Part shown: in pieces, positions 1-5,115 of the stretch
Numbering within the stretch: position 1 is the first letter of the stretch
Layout of the letters: each line of letters opens with the position of its first letter
Assembly: GCA_002400675.1 (NCBI GenBank)
Contig: NVQY01000006.1
Span: 1-9,875 of the forward strand
Source: Paracoccaceae bacterium
GTDB lineage: Bacteria > Pseudomonadota > Alphaproteobacteria > Rhodobacterales > Rhodobacteraceae
Reading direction: 5' to 3'
DNA length: 9,875 bases
Program-made: the position numbers and the translations under genes
Notes under the pieces: model-generated
What the model was told of the DNA's origin: nothing
The model's database searches: none
What the model saw: only the letters and a program-made list of their open reading frames with translations

Positions 1-33
1 ACGCCGAAACTCGTCTGTGTATCTCATTGCCAT
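1..33 (-). CDS. IS3-family transposase OrfA, N-terminal fragment
   Basis: Only the first 11 codons are in the window; the gene continues past the left edge. On the minus strand, ATG at 33-31 opens a frame reading MAMRYTDEFRR. This resembles the start of IS3-family OrfA proteins, the helix-turn-helix partner of the DDE transposase OrfB, which typically begin M-x-RYTDEFRRDAVRIA. A good Shine-Dalgarno, AAGGAG at 46-41, lies 7 nt upstream of the ATG, which favours this ATG over the one at 27-25. The identification rests on recognising a short N-terminus and would need the flanking sequence to settle. If correct, the terminal inverted repeat of the element should lie just to the right of 47. Confidence 0.62.
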   Translation of the reverse strand, partial: MAMRYTDEFRR

Positions 34-57
34 TCCTTGTCTCCTTTATAGCAAACA
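1..57 (-). mobile_element. End of an IS3-like insertion sequence (partial)
   Basis: The segment holds the OrfA start and its leader. IS3-family elements end in 5'-TG...CA-3'. Read on the minus strand, a TG at 57-56 is followed by the short AT-rich leader and the OrfA ribosome binding site, so 57 is a plausible outer end. The neighbouring methyltransferase frame begins exactly there. The boundary is inferred; the matching inverted repeat and target duplication are outside the window. Confidence 0.42.
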
Positions 58-615
58 TTGCTCGAAAGAGACCGGAACGAAACCGTGACAGGTCCAACCC
101 GCGCCCTGCTTTCGGTGGAAAACTTTGACGGCGATATCTGGGAGCCCGCCTGCGGCGACGGAGCCATTTCCCTCGAACTGACCGCCGCTGGTTACCGCAT
201 CACCTCTACCGATCTGATTGATCGTGGCTTTGGCACTGGTGGGCAAAACTTCCTGAAATCCGGGAAACCTCTGGCCAAACACATCATCACCAACCCGCCT
301 TACGGCACCCATGGTTTGGGCGACGCTTTCGTTCGCCGCGCCCTGATCCACACCGCGAAAACCGGTGGGACGGTGGCAATGTTGCTCAACCTGCGCTCGC
401 TGGCCAATCCCGACCGACATCACAAGTTCACCAAAACCCCGCCCGCCGCGATCTATATTCTGGACGACCTGACTTGCTGGCCGATGGGCAAACCAACCTC
501 AACCACCGCCCGCATTGCCCGGCAGCAATATTACTGGGCCGTCTGGAAACCTGGCCACACCGGAGCGCCAAAACTTGGCTGGCTTTCAACTGCGCAGTTT
601 CGAGACCGGCTTTAG
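58..615 (+). CDS. Class I SAM-dependent (DNA) methyltransferase, probably 5'-truncated
   Basis: The 185-residue frame has a SAM-binding motif I, EPACGDG (residues 29-35), a following acidic loop STDL, and a catalytic NPPY motif (79-82). This is the arrangement of N6-adenine or N4-cytosine amino-methyltransferases, although this small family is usually annotated only as a SAM-dependent methyltransferase. No separate target-recognition domain is visible. The start is doubtful: the frame is closed by TAG at 49-51, the only nearby start is TTG at 58, no purine-rich ribosome binding site precedes it, and the first residues (ERDRNETVTGP) already look like conserved family sequence. An adjacent IS end suggests that the true N-terminus was lost. 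A terminator-like hairpin overlaps the stop. Substrate and target are unknown. It may be an orphan methylase of the mobile element. Confidence 0.75.
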   Translation: MLERDRNETVTGPTRALLSVENFDGDIWEPACGDGAISLELTAAGYRITSTDLIDRGFGTGGQNFLKSGKPLAKHIITNPPYGTHGLGDAFVRRALIHTAKTGGTVAMLLNLRSLANPDRHHKFTKTPPAAIYILDDLTCWPMGKPTSTTARIARQQYYWAVWKPGHTGAPKLGWLSTAQFRDRL

Positions 616-626
616 CCCGGTCTTTT
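603..626 (+). terminator. Intrinsic terminator at the methyltransferase stop
   Basis: A 7-bp perfect stem, AGACCGG (603-609) and CCGGTCT (617-623), encloses a 7-nt loop that contains the TAG stop codon. It runs into TTTT at 623-626. The stem is GC-rich enough for an intrinsic terminator but the T-tract is short. Confidence 0.5.
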
Positions 627-650
627 CTATTTCCAATTCATCAATTTACT

Positions 651-845
651 ATGACCAATTTACAACCCGTTACCATCACGTCACTTTCACCTGACGACAT
701 AGCCGCGATGGGTTTTGACACTCGTCTAATTACACCAGCCGAAATTGACAGGCTCGCCCGTCACATGGCCGATAATTATATTGAACATTATTTCTGGCAT
801 GATTTGGAGTGTATCGCCGACATGATGAACTTACCGCGCATATGA
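651..845 (+). CDS. Small hypothetical protein (64 aa)
   Basis: ATG at 651 opens a 64-residue acidic, helix-prone protein beginning MTNLQPVTITSLSPDDIAAM. It contains a stretch rich in Asp, Glu, His and aromatic residues near the C-terminus (DNYIEHYFWHDLECIADMM). I do not recognise a named family; small proteins of this style are common in alphaproteobacterial mobile elements. The frame stays open upstream to about 474, but that extension overlaps the methyltransferase in another frame and has no family-like sequence, so 651 is preferred. ATG at 708 is an alternative. No Shine-Dalgarno is visible before 651. The terminator at 603-626 would separate it from the upstream gene, so it would need its own promoter, which I could not identify. 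It converges on the Fic gene with 11 bp between the stops. Confidence 0.5.
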   Translation: MTNLQPVTITSLSPDDIAAMGFDTRLITPAEIDRLARHMADNYIEHYFWHDLECIADMMNLPRI

Positions 846-856
846 GCGCGGCGGGT

Positions 857-1936
857 TCAAAGGTTTAGCCAATAGCGCGTTGCCTTACGTTCGCCGGTGC
901 GCCTCAAAGCGCCTTTGGCAACCAGATCACCTAAATCACGGGTGGCGGTCGGTGTTGTGGTGTCGGCGATGGAAATGTAGTTCTTGGCGCTAAGCCCACC
1001 TTCGAAACCGTCAGGGCCAGCGTCGAACAACCGGATGAGCACCTTTTCCTGACGGGAATTGATCTGCCCGCGCAAATGATCCAACATTTTGGTTTTGGCA
1101 ATCAGGTGGTCGATCATGGAGGTCGAATAGGCCTGCGCCTTCAGCACGGTTTCAGCAAACCAAATCAGCCAGGGTTCAATATCCAGACGTTTGTTATTCG
1201 CTTCTAGCGCCAGATAATAATGCTTGCGATCAAGTTCAATCTGACGCGACAGGGCCAGAAGGCTGGGTTGGCCCAATGCCTGCGCCAGGAGTTTTTCGCT
1301 CATCGCACGCGCAATCCGCCCGTTACCGTCCTCGAATGGATGGACCGTGACAAAATGCAGATGGGCAATACCGGCCTTGGTCAGGGCCGGGAGCTTGCTT
1401 TGCGTAATCCAAGTCAGAAGCTGCGTCATTTCCGCATGCATCTGGTCAGAGGGCGGCGCTTCAAAATGCACTTTTGGTTTTTGGATAGGACCGGACACCA
1501 CCTGCATCGGTTCGGGATGGGCGCGGTAAGCCCCAACACAGGCCAGATCACTGCGCCCACGGCAAACCAGTTCATGCCAGTGGAATAGCCCGTCATGGGT
1601 GATCGGTGTGTCAAAACCCTGATAACAATCGACCATCAGTTCGGCGATACCACTTTCGGCCGGGCCGGATCGGCGATCAACCGTCAAACCAAATTGGCGG
1701 CGTACGGAAGATTGAACGGAAGCCCGATCCAGATATTCGCCCTCAATTTCTGATGTTTTCATCGCCTCATCGCTAAGCAGATCGATCTTGATCTGGTCTT
1801 TGTCGGCGTTGGTAAGATGTTGCCATGCGCCCATCAGGCGGCCTGATCCAAGTAGGAATCGCCGTTCAAAATCTTCCAGCTGCTTGGGATCAAAGCGCCA
1901 GTTTGGCCAGTCGGGGTGTTGCCAGTTCCAGGTCAT
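857..1936 (-). CDS. Fic-domain protein, class II, with C-terminal winged helix
   Basis: A 359-residue Fic protein. The core motif HPFEDGNGRIAR (residues 199-210) matches HPFx[D/E]GNGRxxR completely, with His199 as the catalytic base, so adenylylation (AMP transfer to a protein hydroxyl) is the expected chemistry. TSEIEG (61-66) fits the inhibitory [S/T]xxxE[G/N] helix; its N-terminal position makes this class II, in which the Glu blocks productive ATP binding. The N-terminal 80 residues resemble the DUF4172-type domain often joined to Fic. The C-terminal part (about 295-359) looks like a winged helix (TATRDLGDLVAKGALRR), implying DNA binding, possibly autoregulation. ATG at 1936 is preceded by AAGAG at a 9-nt spacing. 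It lies 72 bp downstream of the membrane-protein gene and has its own promoter. It may act as a toxin-like or regulatory AMP transferase; the target is unknown. No separate antitoxin is seen, as expected for class II. Confidence 0.93.
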   Translation of the reverse strand: MTWNWQHPDWPNWRFDPKQLEDFERRFLLGSGRLMGAWQHLTNADKDQIKIDLLSDEAMKTSEIEGEYLDRASVQSSVRRQFGLTVDRRSGPAESGIAELMVDCYQGFDTPITHDGLFHWHELVCRGRSDLACVGAYRAHPEPMQVVSGPIQKPKVHFEAPPSDQMHAEMTQLLTWITQSKLPALTKAGIAHLHFVTVHPFEDGNGRIARAMSEKLLAQALGQPSLLALSRQIELDRKHYYLALEANNKRLDIEPWLIWFAETVLKAQAYSTSMIDHLIAKTKMLDHLRGQINSRQEKVLIRLFDAGPDGFEGGLSAKNYISIADTTTPTATRDLGDLVAKGALRRTGERKATRYWLNL

Positions 1937-2007
1937 GATGAATAACTCTTAGGTTTATTACTCATATATAGCTATTTTGCGATGAATAACAAATCCATTT
2001 ATTCATC
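1937..2007. repeat. Three GATGAATAA repeats around the Fic promoter
   Basis: GATGAATAA occurs at 1937-1945 and 1981-1989 on the plus strand. The two direct copies also share the next base, giving GATGAATAAC. An inverted copy, TTATTCATC, lies at 1999-2007. The second and third form an inverted pair with a 9-bp spacer overlapping the -35 box. The first abuts the Fic start codon. The layout suits an operator for a dimeric winged-helix or HTH regulator, possibly the Fic protein's own C-terminal domain. Confidence 0.5.
1965..1992 (-). promoter_or_regulatory. Sigma70-type promoter of the Fic gene
   Basis: On the minus strand, TTGTTA (1992-1987) and TATATA (1970-1965) are separated by 16 bp in an AT-rich stretch between the membrane-protein stop and the Fic start. 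Each box matches consensus at about four positions. The leader to the ATG would be short. One GATGAATAA copy overlaps the -35 box, consistent with repression. Confidence 0.5.
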
Positions 2008-2008
2008 A

Positions 2009-3034
2009 TTATTTGCGCCCCAACAACAAAGCTGGTCCAAACAGGGCGGCGATCTCCAGTGATATTGCCAGCAACAGCGGCAACAGAATCTGGCGACCGG
2101 CCCCGAACAACCCCAATCCTTCAAAGGTGGTGACCATGCGGGCCAGCAGGGCGGAGTTGCCTTGCTCTGCGTCGCTCATCCGCACGATCCGATCCAGAGC
2201 CGATTTTGCCTCGATTATAGTAGTCTGAAATTGTTGTTCCAGATCCGCCGCCAATGGGCCACAGCCACCGCGCGCGCATTCCAGTCGCCAGGCGGCTTCA
2301 TCCCGGGCGGCACGATCCAGCAGGCGGGCATGTTCAGCTTGCAAGGCTACACGGGTTTCGGTCTGGGTGGCCGCATCGCTGTTCATTTCGGCCCCCAGCA
2401 GAAACGATGCCGACAGGATGGAGGTGGACGACAAGATCGAGACCGGGGACAGTAGCAGGGCGACGGCAATGGCGACACCTGCAAGCAGGGTTTTGCCGCG
2501 CCCCATAAATGCAAACCCGGCGACCACCAAAAACGGGCGCATCAAATCAAGCGCCATCAGGGCCACCACCAAAGCGATCTGAAATTGCCACCGCTCACCA
2601 CCCAACTCCCAGGCGAAACTGGCGTTTAGCGAAATCAAAGCGGCGATTATTCCGAGACAGGCCAAATGGCGCAATGAAAGTTGAAACAAGTCAGAAATCG
2701 TATCCCAAAGCGTTGGCACAGGGATCGGCAAGGCGGCAGCTTTTGGCAGGTTCAACAAAGGCAAAGTTTGGTGCGGCAGGCGCATCCGGCCCAGATCGGT
2801 CAGTGACCAAAGAGCACTTGCATCATTGTAATCAATCACCCCTTGCCGTTTGAGGAATTGCATCAGGCGGCGCACCAGATCGCCATCGTTGGCCTCGGAC
2901 AGACCTGCTTGTGACAGGGCGGTCGCAAATTCGGTCTTGCTATAGCCAGCTTGAGGTAGGGAAATCAGCGTGGTTTCGACCACGGTTTGCGGGATGGTAA
3001 TTCCCTTGATTTGGGTTTCTAAGGTCTGTGGCAT
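2009..3034 (-). CDS. Multi-pass membrane protein with winged-helix-like N-terminus
   Basis: A 341-residue protein of unrecognised family. Residues 1 to about 90 are soluble and look like a small winged-helix domain (YSKTEFATALSQAGL, then LVRRLMQFLKRQGVIDY). Hydrophobic segments follow at roughly 121-141, 150-177, 181-213 and 315-338, with a charged helical region at about 218-300 between the last two that may form a coiled coil. It contains Cys252 and Cys257 in ECARGGCG. The likely topology is an inner-membrane protein with a helical soluble loop, but no transport or catalytic motif is visible. A strong Shine-Dalgarno (AGGAGGT, 3048-3042) sits 7 nt before the ATG, and the primase stop is 15 bp upstream, so the two are probably cotranscribed. 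The pairing suggests a role in the mobile element's own biology, for example transfer or maintenance; this is inference. Confidence 0.75.
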   Translation of the reverse strand: MPQTLETQIKGITIPQTVVETTLISLPQAGYSKTEFATALSQAGLSEANDGDLVRRLMQFLKRQGVIDYNDASALWSLTDLGRMRLPHQTLPLLNLPKAAALPIPVPTLWDTISDLFQLSLRHLACLGIIAALISLNASFAWELGGERWQFQIALVVALMALDLMRPFLVVAGFAFMGRGKTLLAGVAIAVALLLSPVSILSSTSILSASFLLGAEMNSDAATQTETRVALQAEHARLLDRAARDEAAWRLECARGGCGPLAADLEQQFQTTIIEAKSALDRIVRMSDAEQGNSALLARMVTTFEGLGLFGAGRQILLPLLLAISLEIAALFGPALLLGRK

Positions 3035-3049
3035 TGCGTGTACCTCCTG

Positions 3050-4183
3050 CTACAAAAGCTTTTGCTGGCGGAGCCAGGCAATTTGCTGGGTTGAAAAATC
3101 GGCGAGATCCTGGATCTCGGGCGGGATATGAACGGGGCCTCTGGCGGTCCTGGCCACGGGCGCGTTCCAATCGAAAATTCGGGCGTTTAAACCGATGTCT
3201 GACAGGAGTTTGGTGGCACGCACCGCCCCCTCACGCCCGGCTTTATCACGATCAAACACCAGCCGAATTTCCTGCACATTGTGATGGCGCGCGAGGTCTG
3301 CCAGCTTGTAGGCCTGGGCCTCAGAAAGTGCTGCGCCAAAGCTGCCAACCACGTTACGCAGTCCGGCCTCGTAGGCTTTGGCGACGTCAAACGGGCCTTC
3401 GGTCAAGACGATGAAACCGGTCTTGGTAATTTGTTCATGGGCATCTTCATGCAGCCATGGGATTTCCTGGCAGTAGAGCTCGGCTGATTTGTGAAACCCT
3501 GGATAAAACAGGTATTTTGCGTCCGCATCATCGGTGATTGCCCGGCCCAGATGTGATAATATCACCCGAACTTTTTTGCCTTCAGATTTTCTGGTTTCTC
3601 GCGCATCGGCAACCTGAAACACGATCCGGCCTTTGAGGGGCGAGCGCCCCTGCGCCAGATATCCGATCCCCAAGGCCGCACAGGTTTCTTCTGAAATACC
3701 GCGCTCTTCCAATCGAGGGTGCGTATCGCACATGGTAATCAGGTCTTGGCGGATTGGTGCATTGGAGGGCGTTGAAACTGCTCCAGTTTTTTCTGTCACA
3801 GCCTTTGTGACAGACCGGCGCACCTTGTCACGCTGCCCTGTGACGGGCTGTGACAGGTCAACCGAGGCATGCGCCCAACCGTGCTCCAGAATGTAACGCC
3901 CGGCCTCAAAACGATTGCCGCCTTCGAGTTTCTGGATTAGCTCAATGGCACCGCCGCCCTCGCCAATTGAGAAATCAAACCACAATCCTCCCGGGCCCAT
4001 GTGAAAACTGGGTGTCTTTTCCTCGTGAAACGGCGAAAACGCCCACCAGTCGTTTGGTTTGCTCTTGCCTTCAGCCTTGCGCAGGCCCAGCCCGCCGAAC
4101 ATCGCCTGCCAATCCACAGAAGCGCGGATTTCGTCCAGGTGTTCCGGCGTCAGCCGAATGGTATCGGGGGCAAGTTTGTTCAT
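3050..4183 (-). CDS. DNA primase-like protein, degenerate CHC2 finger plus Toprim domain
   Basis: A 377-residue protein with the layout of mobile-element primases. The N-terminal region (about 45-101) contains SPFHEEKTPSF, the signature following the first zinc ligands of CHC2 fingers, and ends in GEGGGAIELIQ. The normal Cys positions are occupied by Ser50, Phe69/Phe71 and neighbours, and only His53 remains, so zinc binding is unlikely. The C-terminal half holds a Toprim fold: EGPFD (262-266) supplies the catalytic Glu, and DRDKAG (311-316) the metal-binding acidic pair. A linker at 108-140 separates them. Expected role: RNA primer synthesis at the element's replication or post-transfer strand synthesis. 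The ATG at 4183 lacks a clear Shine-Dalgarno. It heads the leftward operon, next to the repeat-rich region at 4184-4599. At 377 residues it is much shorter than chromosomal DnaG and lacks a helicase domain. Confidence 0.85.
   Translation of the reverse strand: MNKLAPDTIRLTPEHLDEIRASVDWQAMFGGLGLRKAEGKSKPNDWWAFSPFHEEKTPSFHMGPGGLWFDFSIGEGGGAIELIQKLEGGNRFEAGRYILEHGWAHASVDLSQPVTGQRDKVRRSVTKAVTEKTGAVSTPSNAPIRQDLITMCDTHPRLEERGISEETCAALGIGYLAQGRSPLKGRIVFQVADARETRKSEGKKVRVILSHLGRAITDDADAKYLFYPGFHKSAELYCQEIPWLHEDAHEQITKTGFIVLTEGPFDVAKAYEAGLRNVVGSFGAALSEAQAYKLADLARHHNVQEIRLVFDRDKAGREGAVRATKLLSDIGLNARIFDWNAPVARTARGPVHIPPEIQDLADFSTQQIAWLRQQKLL
3793..3855. repeat. Cluster of five TGTSAC motifs inside the primase gene
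   Basis: TGTCAC or TGTGAC occurs at 3794, 3806, 3826, 3839 and 3849 within 62 bp. CTGTCACA (3793-3800) and TGTGACAG (3806-3813) form a perfect 8-bp inverted repeat with a 5-nt spacer; GTCAC (3827-3831) and GTGAC (3840-3844) form another. The region encodes the linker between the finger and Toprim domains, with repeated Val-Thr dipeptides, so it may be coding low complexity rather than binding sites. Confidence 0.4.
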
Positions 4184-4210
4184 GAGAGTTGATTGGCATA
4201 GGTCGCCCTA

Positions 4211-4253
4211 TCCCTGTCAGGGACGGATTTCCGCTTAGATCATCCCTGAGGGT
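4211..4253. repeat. Two related palindromes upstream of the primase operon
   Basis: TCCCTGTCAGGGA (4211-4223) is a perfect palindrome with a 1-nt centre. TCCCTGAGGGT (4243-4253) repeats its left arm and forms a shorter palindrome. They are 32 bp apart, start to start (three helical turns), in the leader or promoter of the leftward operon. This suits a repressor dimer site; the regulator is unknown. Confidence 0.4.
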
Positions 4254-4351
4254 ACATGTGTCCAAAACCTTGCCAAATCTTATGGCGCTTTGTGCAGAGT
4301 GGGGGAGTGTTGAAAATTGGACCGGGCACAGCCCGAACCGCCGCGTTTACC

Positions 4352-4405
4352 CAGCAGAGCTAGACCTTCTCCTCATAGCGGAGCGCAGCGCTAAACAGCA
4401 GAGCT
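4352..4405. repeat. Direct repeat CAGCAGAGCT flanking an AGCGC palindrome
   Basis: CAGCAGAGCT occurs at 4352-4361 and 4396-4405, 44 bp apart start to start. Between them lies the palindrome AGCGC-A-GCGCT (4382-4392). To the left, CGGGC-ACA-GCCCG (4323-4335) can form a small hairpin. The arrangement is iteron-like but has only two copies. Confidence 0.35.
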
Positions 4406-4411
4406 GAAACA

Positions 4412-4426
4412 GGGGGCATTGCCCCC
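4412..4426. repeat. Hairpin GGGGGC-ATT-GCCCCC
   Basis: A perfect 6-bp, all-GC stem with a 3-nt loop. No T-tract follows on either side, so it does not look like a terminator. It belongs to the cluster of inverted repeats in this intergenic region. Confidence 0.45.
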
Positions 4427-4499
4427 GCAAGTTTGCATGTCTGCACAAACACCCCGGTCGCAGAGCGAACCGAAGTGATTTGATGCGACATACAACTTG

Positions 4500-4517
4500 C
4501 CAAGGGAGGGCCCTTGG
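4500..4517. repeat. Hairpin CCAAGGG-AGGG-CCCTTGG
   Basis: A perfect 7-bp inverted repeat with a 4-nt loop, directly followed by GAACCCC. No T-tract follows. On the minus strand it reads CCAAGGGCCCTCCCTTGG, which recalls the GC-rich nick-proximal sequence of MobQ-type oriTs only loosely. It may equally be a regulatory hairpin for the rightward operon. Confidence 0.4.
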
Positions 4518-4552
4518 AACCCCAAAATGCGCTGTGAGGAGAACAACTTCAG

Positions 4553-4603
4553 ATGAAAGTTAGTCGCCGAATCAAGTTCCAAAATTCAAGTAAATCTCTA
4601 TGA
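4553..4603 (+). CDS. Possible 16-codon leader ORF
   Basis: ATG at 4553 opens MKVSRRIKFQNSSKSL and stops at TGA 4601-4603. It has a better ribosome binding site (GAGGAGA, 4536-4542, 10 nt upstream) than the MmeI-like gene itself. Its stop overlaps the ATG at 4600 as ATGA, the in-frame upstream alternative start of the MmeI-like gene, so it could couple translation into that gene. It could also be the stump of an older gene cut by insertion of the defence module. There is no homology argument, so confidence is low. Confidence 0.22.
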   Translation: MKVSRRIKFQNSSKSL

Positions 4604-5079
4604 TCAAAGAAAAATATGGATTCACTATGCGATTGAACTGGATCGAAATCCGCGTGCGAGCTGCGCAATTCTCAAAAGAATGGGCCGATGCCCACTATGA
4701 GAAGGGTCAGACTCAGAGCTTCTACAACGATTCCTTTGAGGTGTTCGGCGTGAAACGGCGACGTGTGGCCGTTTATGAACAACAGGTCAAAAAGTTGAAC
4801 AACAAGCAGGGCTTTATTGATCTTTTTTGGCCAGGTGTCTTGCTGATTGAGCAAAAAAGCACAGGGCGGAATCTAGAAAAAGCACGCGAACAGGCTCATG
4901 AGTACTGCCTCGGCCTGAAGGATAAAGAGTTTCCGCAATTTATCCTCGTCAGTGATTTCCAGACATTCGAACTGTTTGATTTGGAAGAAGGCACCGGCAC
5001 AAAATTTTCCCTGGCCGATCTCTCCGCCAATGTGGAAAAACTAGGTTTCATCATTGGCGTCCAAAGGCGTAGTTTTTAG
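4600..5079 (+). CDS. MmeI-like fragment 1: PD-(D/E)xK nuclease domain
   Basis: This open piece of the broken MmeI-like gene ends at the amber codon. Counting from ATG 4600 (159 aa), Asp74, Glu84 and Lys86 form D-x9-E-x-K inside GFIDLFWPGVLLIEQK. This is the same spacing as the MmeI nuclease residues Asp70, Glu80 and Lys82. Translated alone it would be a bare nuclease domain without SAM-binding or target-recognition parts. In MmeI enzymes cleavage depends on the rest of the chain, so activity is unlikely. The family start is more likely ATG 4627 (MRLNWIEIR); ATG 4600 is supported only by overlap with a possible leader ORF. Confidence 0.72.
   Translation: MIKEKYGFTMRLNWIEIRVRAAQFSKEWADAHYEKGQTQSFYNDSFEVFGVKRRRVAVYEQQVKKLNNKQGFIDLFWPGVLLIEQKSTGRNLEKAREQAHEYCLGLKDKEFPQFILVSDFQTFELFDLEEGTGTKFSLADLSANVEKLGFIIGVQRRSF
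5077..5079 (+). other. In-frame amber codon in the MmeI-like gene
   Basis: TAG stands between ...GVQRRSF and DQDPVNIEASELMG. The reading frame and family similarity continue unchanged on both sides, so a single substitution such as AAG or CAG to TAG explains the break. MmeI has Lys at the aligned position. Confidence 0.85.
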
Positions 5080-5115
5080 GACCAAGATCCTGTCAACATC
5101 GAGGCATCCGAGCTT

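Larger units (their letters stand above)
4184..4599. other. Repeat-rich intergenic region, candidate oriT or control region
   Basis: About 415 bp without a convincing long gene, between divergent transcription units: primase to the left, MmeI-like operon to the right. It contains at least five perfect short inverted repeats (4211-4223, 4323-4335, 4382-4392, 4412-4426, 4500-4517) and a 10-bp direct repeat (4352 and 4396). A primase gene next to such a region is typical of mobilisation or replication origins, and the hairpin at 4500-4517 is followed by a GC-rich tract vaguely like MobQ-type nick regions. No relaxase is present in the window. I could not place a confident promoter for either operon here. 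Confidence 0.4.

Noticed and set aside
46..423. Minus-strand 125-residue ORF opposite the methyltransferase
   Set aside because: It is a shadow of a gene with clear SAM and NPPY motifs; its translation has no recognisable motif and it overlaps the IS leader.
474..650. Upstream extension of the small hypothetical protein
   Set aside because: This part overlaps the methyltransferase in another frame and reads as low-complexity out-of-frame sequence; family-like sequence begins at 651.
2162..2853. Several plus-strand ORFs opposite the membrane protein
   Set aside because: They are Arg/Pro-rich shadows without motifs; the minus-strand frame has coherent hydrophobic segments and a strong ribosome binding site.
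4412..4426. GGGGGC/GCCCCC hairpin as an intrinsic terminator
   Set aside because: No T-tract follows on either strand and no gene ends nearby on either side, so it is listed only as a repeat.
4497..4528. Possible promoter (TTGCCA ... CAAAAT) for the defence operon
   Set aside because: The spacing is about 20 bp, the -10 match is poor and the spacer is a GC-rich hairpin, so it was not called.
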